Assembly (NCBI GenBank): GCA_947464185.1 | Contig: CANHVY010000002.1 | Coordinates: forward strand, 62,001 to 126,000 | Length of the DNA: 64,000 bases | Source: Burkholderiales bacterium | GTDB taxonomy: Bacteria > Pseudomonadota > Gammaproteobacteria > Burkholderiales > Burkholderiaceae_C | Direction: 5' to 3' | Shown: piece by piece, positions 28,235 through 37,226 of the stretch | How the letters are laid out: every line of letters starts with the position of its first letter | Position numbering within the stretch: position 1 is the first letter of the stretch | Program-made: the position numbers and the translations under genes | The notes under the pieces: generated by a model | What the model saw: the letters and a program-made list of their open reading frames with translations, nothing else | Databases searched by the model: none | Told to the model about the DNA's origin: nothing

Positions 28235-29017
28235 TCACATCTCCTGGGCGTTCTGGCGCGCCAGGAACATCACGTCGCGCGGCTGGCCGGCCAGATGCTG
28301 GCCGCCGTCCACCAGCACCGTGGTCCCGGTGATGGCGGGGGATTCGATCAGGAAGCGCACCGCCCGTGCGATGTCCTCGGGCGTGGACGAGCGGCGCAGC
28401 GGCGTCATGCGGTGCGCGCGCTCGAACTCGCCATCGGCCATGGCGCCGGACAGCAGCGTCACGCCCGGGGCCACGCCGCACACCCGCACGGCCGGTGCCA
28501 GGCCCATGGCCAGCATGGTGGTGGCGGCTTCCAGCGCGGCCTTGGACAGGGTGTGCGACAGGTAATCGGGGTTCTGGTTCCAGAGCTTCTGGTCCAGGAG
28601 GTTGACCACGCAGCCGGTGGCGCCGCGCGCCGACACCTGCTCATGCAGCGCCTGGGCTAGCACGATGGCCGGCGCCGTGTTGGCGCGCCACTGGCGCTCC
28701 ATGAGCGCGTAGCTGAAGCTGGCCGGATCGTCGTACTCGAAGTCCGAGGCGTTGTTCACCACGGCATCCACCTGCCCGAACACCCGCACCACGGCCGGCA
28801 GCAGCGCACGCGCCGCGGCCTCATCGGACAGGTCGGTCTGGAAGGTCTGGGCGCGCGCGCCCAGGGCAGCGCAGTCCCGCGCCGTGGCCTGCGCCTCGTC
28901 GGCCGAGCCGCGGTAATGCACGGCCACGTCGAACCCGTGTGCGGCCAGATCCAGCGCCATGGCGCGGCCCACGCGGCGCGCGGCACCGGTGACCAGGACA
29001 ACAGGGCGCGAAGTCAT
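28235..29017 (-). CDS. SDR oxidoreductase, FolM/pteridine reductase-like, catalytic Tyr replaced by His
   Basis: 260 residues of the SDR fold: VTGAARRVGRAMALDL at the N terminus (pteridine-reductase-style Arg-rich glycine motif), NNASDFEYDDPASF, and the active-site helix LSHTLSKAALEAA. The YxxxK motif reads HTLSK: the codon at 28553-28555 is CAC where TAC would give Tyr. Other elements (Lys, Asn region, C-terminal GTTVLVDGGQHLAG) are intact. Next to folB, a role in reducing dihydropterin or dihydrofolate is likely, but activity may be lost. The start at 29017 fits the fold. Confidence 0.87.
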   Translation of the reverse strand: MTSRPVVLVTGAARRVGRAMALDLAAHGFDVAVHYRGSADEAQATARDCAALGARAQTFQTDLSDEAAARALLPAVVRVFGQVDAVVNNASDFEYDDPASFSYALMERQWRANTAPAIVLAQALHEQVSARGATGCVVNLLDQKLWNQNPDYLSHTLSKAALEAATTMLAMGLAPAVRVCGVAPGVTLLSGAMADGEFERAHRMTPLRRSSTPEDIARAVRFLIESPAITGTTVLVDGGQHLAGQPRDVMFLARQNAQEM

Positions 29018-29023
29018 GCTTTC

Positions 29024-29029
29024 TACAAT
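29024..29029 (+). promoter_or_regulatory. -10-like TACAAT for the MidA-like gene
   Basis: TACAAT ends 7 nt before the ATG at 29037, within the 19-bp divergent gap to the FolM-like gene. It overlaps the ATG at 29028, which argues for 29037 as the true, leaderless start. Confidence 0.45.
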
Positions 29030-29036
29030 GACGCCG

Positions 29037-30173
29037 ATGCGTGAAACGGAGCCCGGCAGTGTATCGGCGGCCCTGCTCGCCCACCTGCGGCAGGACATCG
29101 CGGCGGCGGGCGGCTGGATCCCGTTTGACCGCTTCATGCACACCGCGCTCTACACCCCCGGCCTGGGCTACTACGCTCGGGGCGCGTCGCCCATTGGGCT
29201 GATGCCTGCCGGGTTCCCAGGTGCCGGGCCGGACGGCGCCGCGGGCAGCGACTTCGTCACCGCACCGGTGCTCTCACCCTTCTTCGGCCGCGCCCTGTCG
29301 GCCCAGGTGGCGCAGGCCCTGCAGGCCGCGCAGGCCGACGAGGTCTACGAGTTCGGGGCTGGCACGGGCGCATTGGCACAGCAGGTGCTGGACACCCTGG
29401 GCGAGCGCGTGCGCCGCTACACCATCGTGGAGGTGTCGGGCGGGCTGCGTGAGCAGCAGCGCCAGGCCCTGGCCCGCTTCGGTGACCGCGTGCAGTGGGC
29501 CACCGCCCTGCCGCCCGTGATGCGCGGCGTGGTGCTGGGCAACGAGGTGCTGGACGCCATGCCGGCGCAGTTGCTGAGCTTCGACGGGCAGACCTGGTGC
29601 GAACGCGGCGTGGCCTGGCACGACGGCCGCCTGCACTTCGCCGACCGGCCCACGGACCTTCGCCCCCCCGTGGACGCGCCCTTCGTGCCTGGCACCGTGC
29701 TGGAGATCCAGCCACAGGCGCAGGCCTTCGTGGCCACGCTGGCCGAGCGCCTGACCTGCGGCCTGGCGCTGTTCATCGATTACGGATTCCCCGAGGCCGA
29801 GCTCTACCACCCGCAACGCACCGGCGGCACGCTGATGTGCCACCGGGCCCACCGCGCCGACGGCAACCCGCTGGCGGACGTGGGCCTGAAGGACATCACG
29901 GTGCATGTGGATTTCACGGCCATCGCGCTGGCGGCACAAGATGCGGGCCTCAACGTGGCCGGCTACACCAGCCAGGCCCGCTTTCTGCTGAACTGCGGCA
30001 TGGCCGGTCTGCTGGAACACGCCACGATCCCCGAGGGCGCAGCGGCGCAGAAGCTGCTGACCGAGCACGAGATGGGCGAACTGTTCAAGGTGATGGCCCT
30101 CACGCGTGGCCTGGACGGCCTGGACGACGAGTTGCTGGGCTTCACCGCGGGCGACCGCACGCACCGCCTCTGA
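29037..30173 (+). CDS. MidA/NDUFAF7-like SAM-dependent methyltransferase
   Basis: 378 residues of the DUF185/NDUFAF7 family, whose eukaryotic members methylate an arginine in a complex I subunit; the bacterial substrate is unknown. Motifs are GGWIPFDRFMHTALYTPGLGYYARG near residue 25, a SAM-binding VYEFGAGTGALAQQVLDTL near 105, VLGNEVLDAMPAQLLSF, and ALFIDYGFPEAELYHPQRTGGTLMCHRAHRADGNPLADVG. The start is chosen from the promoter position; ATG at 29028 is the alternative. Confidence 0.9.
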   Translation: MRETEPGSVSAALLAHLRQDIAAAGGWIPFDRFMHTALYTPGLGYYARGASPIGLMPAGFPGAGPDGAAGSDFVTAPVLSPFFGRALSAQVAQALQAAQADEVYEFGAGTGALAQQVLDTLGERVRRYTIVEVSGGLREQQRQALARFGDRVQWATALPPVMRGVVLGNEVLDAMPAQLLSFDGQTWCERGVAWHDGRLHFADRPTDLRPPVDAPFVPGTVLEIQPQAQAFVATLAERLTCGLALFIDYGFPEAELYHPQRTGGTLMCHRAHRADGNPLADVGLKDITVHVDFTAIALAAQDAGLNVAGYTSQARFLLNCGMAGLLEHATIPEGAAAQKLLTEHEMGELFKVMALTRGLDGLDDELLGFTAGDRTHRL

Positions 30174-30208
30174 GGCGATGCGGCCCCTGAACTTACGCGC
30201 CCTGCATC

Positions 30209-30400
30209 ATGCGCTGGCTCCTCGTCTTCCTGTTGGCCTTCGTGCTGTTCAACGGCTTGACGGCCTGGCTGCGCAAGATCGGCCTGGGCCGCCTGCCCGG
30301 CGACTTCAGTTTTCGCTGGCGTGGCCGCGAGTTCCATGTCCCGCTGGCCAGCAGCATCGTGCTCAGCGTGCTGGCGATGCTGATCGGGCTGTGGTTCTGA
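30209..30400 (+). CDS. DUF2905 small membrane protein
   Basis: 63 residues with two hydrophobic helices around the conserved GLGRLPGDFSFRWRGREFHVPLASSI segment that defines DUF2905. Inner membrane; function unknown. It follows the methyltransferase after 35 bases and converges on the next gene with 6 bases between. Confidence 0.85.
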   Translation: MRWLLVFLLAFVLFNGLTAWLRKIGLGRLPGDFSFRWRGREFHVPLASSIVLSVLAMLIGLWF

Positions 30401-30406
30401 AGCCGC

Positions 30407-30820
30407 TCACAGGTAAATGGGCCACTCGTGCCCGCAAGCACGGCAGCGCACCGCCACCTGCTGGTCCGGGGCTTCCGAGGTCTGGGCTGCTGAGGCCGGG
30501 CTTGTGGATGCCGCCAGCTCCAGCCGCCCATAGGCCTTGCAGCGCGGGCAGTCGGCCTGGTTGGCGATGCTCTCGGCCCTGAGCAACAGGCCCATATAGC
30601 GGCGCAGCGCCCACAGGCCTGCGCCGGTGCAGACCACCACCGCCATCAGGTCGAACAGCTGGTCGGCCGTGGAACGAAAGCGCGTAGCGCCCTCCAGGGC
30701 CATCATCAGGCCAAGGCAGCAGAAGATCAACACGACCAGGTGGGCATGGCCGCGAAGCAGCTCCCGCTCGTACCACTTCTTGAATCCGTGCCTGCGAATG
30801 CCATCGGCCAGTTGCATCAT
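30407..30820 (-). CDS. Two-helix membrane protein with C-terminal CxxC pairs
   Basis: 137 residues from the ATG at 30820. A basic N terminus is followed by two hydrophobic segments (AHLVVLIFCCLGLMMAL and LFDLMAVVVCTGAGLWAL), then a soluble C-terminal zinc-ribbon-like region with CPRC and CRAC pairs. No recognised family name. The frame is open to a start at 30913, but residues there look non-coding. Likely inner-membrane with a cytoplasmic metal-binding tail. Confidence 0.65.
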   Translation of the reverse strand: MMQLADGIRRHGFKKWYERELLRGHAHLVVLIFCCLGLMMALEGATRFRSTADQLFDLMAVVVCTGAGLWALRRYMGLLLRAESIANQADCPRCKAYGRLELAASTSPASAAQTSEAPDQQVAVRCRACGHEWPIYL

Positions 30821-30934
30821 GGCTGCGTCCTTCGCGAAGAAGCCCACATCGGAACCGGGCGCAATCGTTGCGCAGAAGCGCAGACACCGCACCAAGAACT
30901 GCCATCCTCGCACAGGACCGGGGTACAGGAACTC

Positions 30935-31885
30935 TCAGGGCCGGCCTGATGGCGCACTCTGCTGCCGGCGCACCTCCATACGCTTCATCTGCACGTAGGT
31001 TTCCCAGTCCAGCTCACGCAGTTGGCGAGGATGGCGTTCGGTGGCGGCAAACCAGTCCAGCAGGCGCCTGTCCAGTTGCTGCGCCTGCGGGAGCACCAGC
31101 GCCTCCAGGTAGGCGTCCACGGCCAGGTAGTAGCGCACGGTGTTGCGCTCCAGCAGGGCCCTCACGCCCGTCACGGGCTGGAGAGGACCGCCGGGGTTGT
31201 CAGCGTGTTCCGGCACCAGGCTGAAGCCGACCTTGTTCCGGCCCAGGGTGCTCAAGTACATCTGCAGCGCCCAGCGCGCTGTCGGGCCCTGCCCGTAGGC
31301 ATAGCGCAACTGCAGAAGGGTGCGCCCGCTGGCCGCCTCAGCCGTCTGCACCGTGATGCGGATGTCACGCGTGCCCAGCGGACCTTCAGGGGCCAGCAGT
31401 TCCACGGCCGGCGGGCTGGCACCGGGCAGGCTGGCAGGGCCACCCGCGGAAGGGCTGGCGCGGAAACGAAAGTCCAGCCAGTGCACGCCACTCAGGGGCT
31501 CGTCGTACTTGCGGCCCAGCCCCACCTCCAGCGTGTCGACGGCGCCCGCAGGGCTGGACTGGCGCGCCGCACGGCAGTACTTCACATTGAGGTGCAGGAT
31601 CAGGATGTCGCACCACACCGCGGCCTGCGCCAGCGCCGCACGCACCCGCAGCACAGGGTGGTCGATGAGGGCCAGCACCTCGCCCTCCAGGCGCTCAGGG
31701 GTCTCGGTCGATTGCAGGAAGACCGGCTTCTGGCCCAACTGCACCGCACCCTGGCGCCGCAACTGCTCGAAGCGGACCGCCAGATCCTCTGGCGGCACCG
31801 ATCCGCTCTGGGCCTGAACGCTCCAACCCCAGAGCGCGATGTGCAGGAGGCAGACCGTGGCCACACGCCGCGCCAATTGATGCAT
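30935..31885 (-). CDS. Exported protein of unknown function
   Basis: 316 residues. Signal peptide MHQLARRVATVCLLHIALWGWSVQAQ (first part shown in order; cleavage after AQ). The mature protein has a helical N-terminal third with DHPVLRVRAALAQAAVWCDILILHLNVKYC, a beta-rich middle (GVHWLDFRFRASP...IRITVQTAEA) and a C-terminal RYYLAVDAYLEAL...WFAATERHPRQL. I recognise it as a type found in Burkholderiales but know no function. Lies 119 bases downstream of cca, on the same strand. Confidence 0.7.
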   Translation of the reverse strand: MHQLARRVATVCLLHIALWGWSVQAQSGSVPPEDLAVRFEQLRRQGAVQLGQKPVFLQSTETPERLEGEVLALIDHPVLRVRAALAQAAVWCDILILHLNVKYCRAARQSSPAGAVDTLEVGLGRKYDEPLSGVHWLDFRFRASPSAGGPASLPGASPPAVELLAPEGPLGTRDIRITVQTAEAASGRTLLQLRYAYGQGPTARWALQMYLSTLGRNKVGFSLVPEHADNPGGPLQPVTGVRALLERNTVRYYLAVDAYLEALVLPQAQQLDRRLLDWFAATERHPRQLRELDWETYVQMKRMEVRRQQSAPSGRP

Positions 31886-32004
31886 GCGCCATCGTGGCGG
31901 GCGAGATGAGGGGAAGGCCTGCGCGGACGCAAGGCCTGTGGCGAAGCTGGCGGCAACGCTGACAGCACCGGTTGCGCGGCGGACGACAGCCGGGCCGCAG
32001 CCCG

Positions 32005-33270
32005 CTACGGCGCCGCAGCGGCAGGTCCGGGTTCGGCGAGGGACCGCACCCGCGCCTGGCGCACGGATTGGCCGATGGCCGGACCGGCGAGCCCCTGGCG
32101 CTGCGCCAGCGCCGCCACCTCGGCCGTGTCCACCGCCAGCACGGTCTCCAGCGCGGCCTGCAGGCGCGGGGCCTGGGGGTAAGGGCGATCTTCCAGGCCG
32201 GTGCGGCCCCGGGCATCGCACTCGCAGGCCTGCAACGCCTGCACAAAGCGTTCCGGCCGGCGCAGCGCATCGCAGCGCTCCAGCAGCCGCAGGGTGGTGT
32301 CAGGGCCCAGGCCGCCGCTGGCGTGCACATGACCATGCTCGCGCGCCACCACGTCGGCCAGTTCGCGGCAGTCGCTCGGAACTCTCAGCCTCTCGGCGAC
32401 GCGCTGCGCCAGGCGCGCGCTGCGCGCCTCATGGCCGATGTGGCGCGGCCACTGGTCGCGCGGCGTGCTGCCCTTGCCCAGGTCGTGCATCAGGCAGGCC
32501 CAGCGCACGGCCAGCGGCGCCTGCGCCCGCGCGCACTGCTGCAGCACCAGCAGCAGGTGCTCGCCCGTATCGCCTTCAGGATGGTGGGCCAGCGGCTGCG
32601 GCACCCCCCACAACGCGTCCACTTCCGGCAGCAGACGCGCGAGCGCCCCGCAGGCGCGCAACACTTCGAACAGGCGCCGCGGCCAGGGCTCCATCAGGCC
32701 CTTGGCCAGTTCCTGCCACACGCGCTCGGGCACCAGCGCGTCCACCTCGCCGTCGTCCACCAGACGCTGCATCAGGGCCAGGGTGTCGGGGGCCAGATCA
32801 AAGTCGCCGAACCGCGCCGCAAATCGGGCCGTGCGCAGCAGGCGCACCGGGTCTTCGGCAAAGGCGTGGCTCACATGGCGCAGGCGGCATTCGCGCAGGT
32901 CACGCTGCCCGCCAAAGGGGTCCACCAGGCTGCCGTCGGGCCGCCGTGCCATGGCGTTGATGGTCAGGTCGCGCCGTGCGAGGTCCTGCTCCAGCGTGAC
33001 ACCCGGGTCGGCATGGAAGGTGAAGCCGTGGTAGCCGCGCCCGGACTTGCGTTCGGTGCGGGCAAGCGCGTATTCCTCCTGCGTTTGGGGATGAAGAAAG
33101 ACCGGAAAGTCCTTGCCCACCGGGCGAAAGCCCGCGTCCAGCATCTCCTGCGGCGTAGCGCCAACCACCACCCAGTCCCGGTCGGCGATGGGGCGGCCCA
33201 GCAGCGCGTCACGCACGCAGCCGCCCACTTCGAAGCAGCGCCCTGTCAGCGCGTCCATGGGCTTGTGCAT
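32005..33270 (-). CDS. cca: Multifunctional CCA tRNA nucleotidyltransferase
   Basis: Adds or repairs the CCA end of tRNAs. 421 residues: nucleotidyltransferase core [35 protein letters not shown], then a neck/body domain. From about residue 220 there is an HD domain ([19 protein letters not shown]) that gives the phosphatase/phosphodiesterase activities of the gammaproteobacterial-type enzyme. A start at the internal ATG (MDALTG) four codons later is possible. C-terminal tail Ala-rich. Confidence 0.95.
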   Translation of the reverse strand: MHKPMDALTGRCFEVGGCVRDALLGRPIADRDWVVVGATPQEMLDAGFRPVGKDFPVFLHPQTQEEYALARTERKSGRGYHGFTFHADPGVTLEQDLARRDLTINAMARRPDGSLVDPFGGQRDLRECRLRHVSHAFAEDPVRLLRTARFAARFGDFDLAPDTLALMQRLVDDGEVDALVPERVWQELAKGLMEPWPRRLFEVLRACGALARLLPEVDALWGVPQPLAHHPEGDTGEHLLLVLQQCARAQAPLAVRWACLMHDLGKGSTPRDQWPRHIGHEARSARLAQRVAERLRVPSDCRELADVVAREHGHVHASGGLGPDTTLRLLERCDALRRPERFVQALQACECDARGRTGLEDRPYPQAPRLQAALETVLAVDTAEVAALAQRQGLAGPAIGQSVRQARVRSLAEPGPAAAAP

Positions 33271-33321
33271 GGGGGTGGATCCGTCCAGGTTTGGACTTGA
33301 CTCGTGACCAGGCTGCTGCGG

Positions 33322-33347
33322 CCCTTCGACAAGCTCAGGGCGAGCGG
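33322..33347 (+). repeat. Dispersed intergenic repeat, CCCTTCGACAAGCTCAGGG type
   Basis: The 26 bases beginning CCCTTCGACAAGCTCAGGG, followed by CGAGCGG, match a well-known short interspersed repeat of betaproteobacteria and other bacteria. It sits alone in the 134-base gap between cca and the NDUFA9-like gene. No second copy was seen in the window. Confidence 0.65.
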
Positions 33348-33404
33348 CTTGTGTTGCAGGCCCGGCGAGTGCAAAACTGGCTCAGACGGTTGCCCTTGGC
33401 GCCG

Positions 33405-34358
33405 TCATCGGTGCCTGGACCGCCAGCGCATGAAGCGACCCGGCCCGTCGACGCCACCCAGGTAGCCCGCCGCCACGCCTTCCACGCCGCTGGCCTGCAC
33501 ACCCAGCGCCTCCAGTCCTGGCTGCCCCGGGGTGGCGACGTTGGGTACCTGCATGGAGTCCACGTTGTCGCGCGACATCAGCGGCTCGCCGGGCAGGCAC
33601 TCCATGACCAGCGCCTGCAGGCGCGCCAGCGCCCCGGGCAGCGGCAGCACCGGCCGCGGATGCCCGCTCAGTCGCCCGGCCAGCCGCACCAGATCGGCCA
33701 GCGTGAACTGCTGCGGGCCGGCGCACTCGAAAACCTGCCCGATGGTGGCGGGCTGGTCCAGGCAGCGCACCACCGCTGCAGCCACGTCTTCCACCCACAC
33801 CGGCTGGAAGCGCGCGTGGGCACCGCCCAGCGGCACGAACGGCGCCAGGGCCTGCAGTTGCGCGAAGAGGTTGAGGAATCGATCGCGTGCGCCGAAGATC
33901 ACGCTGGGGCGCAACACGGTCACGTCCAGGCCGGACTCGCGCCAGACCTGCTCGCCCGCGGCCTTGCTGCGCAGGTAGCGGGAAGGCGCATCAGGCGCCA
34001 CGCCCAGCGCGCTGACATGCACGACGCGGCGCACCCCCGCGGCCTTGCAGGCCGCCGCCACGCGCTGGGGCAGTTGCACGTGCACACGTTCAAACTCGGC
34101 CTCACTGCCGTGCAGGATGGCCACCAGATGCACCACCGCCTCACAGCCGGCCAGCACGCGTGCGAGGTCCCGGTCGTCGTGCACGTTGGCCTGCACCAGT
34201 TGCACGGTCGGCAGCGACTGCAGCGCCAGGCCATGGCGAAGACGGCGCGTGGGCACCACGATGCGTCCACCGGCGCCGCCGCTGCGCTCCACCAGGTGCT
34301 CGCACACGGCATGGCCGACAAAGCCCGTGCCGCCCAGGACGGCGACCTGACCCTTCAT
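33405..34358 (-). CDS. NDUFA9-like NAD(P)-binding protein
   Basis: 317 residues of the atypical SDR branch annotated as complex I NDUFA9 subunit family: glycine motif VAVLGGTGFVGHAVCEHL, VHLVAILHGSEAEFERVHV, VSALGVAPDAPSRYLRSKAAGE, and LRPSVIFGARDRFLNLFAQL. In bacteria these are usually of unknown role, perhaps linked to quinone or membrane redox metabolism. The start at 34358 fits the glycine motif. It lies after slt (58 bases) on the same strand. Confidence 0.9.
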   Translation of the reverse strand: MKGQVAVLGGTGFVGHAVCEHLVERSGGAGGRIVVPTRRLRHGLALQSLPTVQLVQANVHDDRDLARVLAGCEAVVHLVAILHGSEAEFERVHVQLPQRVAAACKAAGVRRVVHVSALGVAPDAPSRYLRSKAAGEQVWRESGLDVTVLRPSVIFGARDRFLNLFAQLQALAPFVPLGGAHARFQPVWVEDVAAAVVRCLDQPATIGQVFECAGPQQFTLADLVRLAGRLSGHPRPVLPLPGALARLQALVMECLPGEPLMSRDNVDSMQVPNVATPGQPGLEALGVQASGVEGVAAGYLGGVDGPGRFMRWRSRHR

Positions 34359-34416
34359 GACGCCACCCTTCGTGCTGCGAACCTGTGAAGCACCGCTGGG
34401 TGCCGATGGAGCGCGT

Positions 34417-36552
34417 TCATGGCAGATCCTTGTCAGGTGAGGCCGCATTGCCCTCGCGCGGGCCGATGGGCGCCCCCAGGCGCACCTTCAGCGCCAGCGT
34501 GGGCGCACCCTCCAGCAGGGCGGCGTAGACGGTGGCGTTGGACAGCACCTTCTTCACGTAGTCGCGCGTCTCGTTGAAGGGAATGTTCTCGGCCCAGGCG
34601 GCCACCTCCATCAGCGGGCCCTCACGCCAGCGGCGGGGGCGGCTGGGGCCGGCGTTGTAGGCGGCCGCGGCCATGGCGGCGGAGCCCCCGAAATCGTCCA
34701 GCACCAGCTTCAGATAGGCCGTGCCGAGCTTGAGATTGACGTCGCGGTCGGTGATCATCTCGGGCTTGAAGTCCAGGCCGATCTTGCGGGCTGTCCAGCG
34801 CGCCGTGGCCGGCATGATCTGCATCAGACCCGACGCGCCCACATGCGAGCGGGCGTCCATGATGAAACGCGACTCCTGGCGGATCAAGCCGTAGACATAG
34901 GCCGGATCCAGCCCGATCTGGCGCGCGGCGGCCACCACGTCCTGCCGGAACGGCGTGGGAAAGCGCTGCGCCAGGTTGATCTCGGCCCGGGTGCGGTCGC
35001 TGGTGTTGATGCAGCGGTCCCAGACCTCGCGCTCGCAGGCGAACTGCGCTGCAGCCAGCAGCTCACGGTCGTTCATGCCGCGCAGCGTGAAGTTCCACTC
35101 TCGCACGCCTTCGTTGCGCAGGCCCAGGCTGATCATGTGCAGGCCGCGCTGCAGGCCGGGCACGCCGGCAGCAGCCTCCCGCTCGGCGGCGGTGAGCGCT
35201 GTCGGAGTGGGCGGCAGGCTGGTGCGCAGGCCCAGGTCCTCGCTGGCCAGCTTGCCGTAGAAGCTCAACGGCGAAGCGATGGACTGCATCATCTGCCGGG
35301 CGCTGTCGCGCGCCTCGTCGCCGGCGGCGTCCTTGGGGGCCTGGGCCTGCAGCGCGCGCGCGCGCCAGTAGACCCACGCACCGTCCTTCTGCTCCTGGGC
35401 CGACATGGCGCCCACGGCCTCCAGCACCAGCGCCCAGCGCTGCGCGTCGGGGGCGGTAGCGCGCAGTGCCGCGCGCACGCCCCAGGCCAGCGTGTCGTCC
35501 GACCAGGGCGCCGGCTCCTGGGACGCGCGTTGCTGGTCGAAGGCGCGGCGGTACCACAGCGCCGCTTCAGGCTGCAGTCTCAGCGCCGCCTGCTTGCCCA
35601 CCACGCCCCAGGCCGCCGCCTTCAGCGTGGCGGGCAGAGCGGCCGACCAGGGCTGTGTCAGCTGGCCGGCCGCAGCCTCGGGGTCGCTGGCGGCCATGCG
35701 GATGACGGCCACCGTGCGCAACTGGCGGTCCTCGGGCTGGGCGCTGGGCTTGCGCTGGGCCAGCCAGCGCGCCGGGTTGTCGAAGATCTGGCCCACCGCC
35801 TTGGCGGACTCGTCCCCGAGCAAGGACGCTGCGGCACGCGCGGCCCGGGGGCGGTTGTTCTCGGCGGACAAGCGCACCTCCTGCCAGACCTCGGCGGCGG
35901 TGAGCTGCTTGTCCTCGAACAGGGTGCGGGCCAGCAACTGGCAGCCGTCGTCCGCGTCGCGCTGGGCGTACCAGGCCTCGCGCGCGGCCCGCCGGACGTC
36001 GGCCCCGGCCTGGTGCTGCGTCAGCAGGGCGTAGCAGGTGACCTCGCGGTCGTCGTTCATCCTGAAACGCGGGAACTCGCGGGCGAAGGTGGCCCAGTCG
36101 CGCCGCCGGCCCAGCTCCAGCAGCCAGTCGTTGCGCAGGCGGTCTTCCACGTAGGTGCCCGTCCAGCGGCTGAGAAAACCGTCCACCTCCGCCACGCTGA
36201 CCGTGTTCAAGCGTGTGCCGAGTTCCCAGTAGTCCACCCACGAGGCCAGCGGATGGCGGGCGGCCCCGGTGCTGGCCTTCAGCGCCGCCAGGCGGGCGCG
36301 GTCGTTGCGGCGCAGCGCTTCACGGGCTTCGACGATGGGGGCATCGGCCGCGGACACCGCAGGGGTGCTGGAGGCGCCGGTCTGCGCCACCGCCGGGGCC
36401 ACGGCGCTGGCAGCCCACACCCCCAGCAGCAGCGCCACCCTGCCCGCCCAGGCCTTCAGGCCCAGAGCGGGCCTGTGCCCGCGGGCCGACACGCTGCAGG
36501 AAGGCAACGGGGGGTTGCCAGCGGGGTCGAGCAGGCGCCAAGGGGAAGTCAT
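34417..36552 (-). CDS. slt: Soluble lytic murein transglycosylase
   Basis: Periplasmic enzyme that cleaves peptidoglycan between MurNAc and GlcNAc. 711 residues: signal peptide GRVALLLGVWAASAVAPAVAQ (about residues 31-52), a long superhelical U domain, a linker and a C-terminal lysozyme-like domain from about 555 with the catalytic Glu in GLIRQESRFIMDARSHVGASGLMQIMPATA, then YLKLVLDDFGGSAAMAAAAYNAGPSRPRRW. The start at 36552 has a CAGAAT hexamer 6 nt upstream. Divergent from the cyclo-ligase gene. Confidence 0.93.
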   Translation of the reverse strand: MTSPWRLLDPAGNPPLPSCSVSARGHRPALGLKAWAGRVALLLGVWAASAVAPAVAQTGASSTPAVSAADAPIVEAREALRRNDRARLAALKASTGAARHPLASWVDYWELGTRLNTVSVAEVDGFLSRWTGTYVEDRLRNDWLLELGRRRDWATFAREFPRFRMNDDREVTCYALLTQHQAGADVRRAAREAWYAQRDADDGCQLLARTLFEDKQLTAAEVWQEVRLSAENNRPRAARAAASLLGDESAKAVGQIFDNPARWLAQRKPSAQPEDRQLRTVAVIRMAASDPEAAAGQLTQPWSAALPATLKAAAWGVVGKQAALRLQPEAALWYRRAFDQQRASQEPAPWSDDTLAWGVRAALRATAPDAQRWALVLEAVGAMSAQEQKDGAWVYWRARALQAQAPKDAAGDEARDSARQMMQSIASPLSFYGKLASEDLGLRTSLPPTPTALTAAEREAAAGVPGLQRGLHMISLGLRNEGVREWNFTLRGMNDRELLAAAQFACEREVWDRCINTSDRTRAEINLAQRFPTPFRQDVVAAARQIGLDPAYVYGLIRQESRFIMDARSHVGASGLMQIMPATARWTARKIGLDFKPEMITDRDVNLKLGTAYLKLVLDDFGGSAAMAAAAYNAGPSRPRRWREGPLMEVAAWAENIPFNETRDYVKKVLSNATVYAALLEGAPTLALKVRLGAPIGPREGNAASPDKDLP

Positions 36553-36558
36553 GAGCCG

Positions 36559-36564
36559 ATTCTG
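36559..36564 (-). promoter_or_regulatory. -10-like CAGAAT for slt
   Basis: CAGAAT on the minus strand ends 6 nt before the slt ATG at 36552. It would give a leaderless message. A GACAAT on the other strand at 36577-36582 may serve the divergent cyclo-ligase gene. Confidence 0.35.
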
Positions 36565-36626
36565 GCAGGCAGCCCCGACAATGGGGCTTATTTCGGTCAA
36601 GGTCCCACCAGACTTGGGTGCATGTG

Positions 36627-37223
36627 ATGACCAACTCCTTCCAGATCCCACCCTTGGAGCCTTCGCGCGACAAGAAGACGCTGCGCCGACAACTGCAGGC
36701 CGAGCGCCAGAGCCTGGTGGACCGCCACGAGCGCGCCATGCACCTGCAGCAGGTGCTGCGCGTGTTCCTGGCCACCCGGCAGGACCGGGCCATTGGCGCC
36801 TACTGGCCGATCAAGGGCGAGTTCGACGCGCTGCCCGCGCTGTACCGCTGGAGCGAGGCGGATGAGAAGCGCCGCATCGGCCTGCCCGTGGTGCACAAGG
36901 ACACCAAGCAACTGCGCTTTCACGTCTGGTACCCGGGCTGCGAGATGGAGGAAGACGCCTACGGCATCCCCAAGCCGAAAGACACCCTGTCCTTCGAGCC
37001 CTCGCTGCTGCTGGTGCCCTGCGTGGGCTATGGGCCGGGCGGCATCCGCCTGGGCTACGGCGGCGGCTTCTACGACCGCACCCTGGCGCAGTTGACCCCC
37101 CGCCCCTTCACCATCGGCCTGGCCTACAGCCACGGCTTCCTGCCCTGGCTGGCAGGCGAGCCGCACGACGTGCCGCTGGACGTGATCCTGAACGAGGATG
37201 GGGTGGCCTGGCAGGGGGGGTGA
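36627..37223 (+). CDS. 5-formyltetrahydrofolate cyclo-ligase
   Basis: Converts 5-formyl-THF to 5,10-methenyl-THF with ATP. 198 residues from the ATG at 36627 (an ATG three codons upstream also fits): RDKKTLRRQLQAERQSL, IGAYWPIKGEFDA near 55, LPVVHKDTKQLRFHVW, and the phosphate-binding YGPGGIRLGYGGGFYDRTL near 135. It supports one-carbon metabolism together with metF and folB in this window. Confidence 0.93.
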   Translation: MTNSFQIPPLEPSRDKKTLRRQLQAERQSLVDRHERAMHLQQVLRVFLATRQDRAIGAYWPIKGEFDALPALYRWSEADEKRRIGLPVVHKDTKQLRFHVWYPGCEMEEDAYGIPKPKDTLSFEPSLLLVPCVGYGPGGIRLGYGGGFYDRTLAQLTPRPFTIGLAYSHGFLPWLAGEPHDVPLDVILNEDGVAWQGG

Positions 37224-37226
37224 GAG

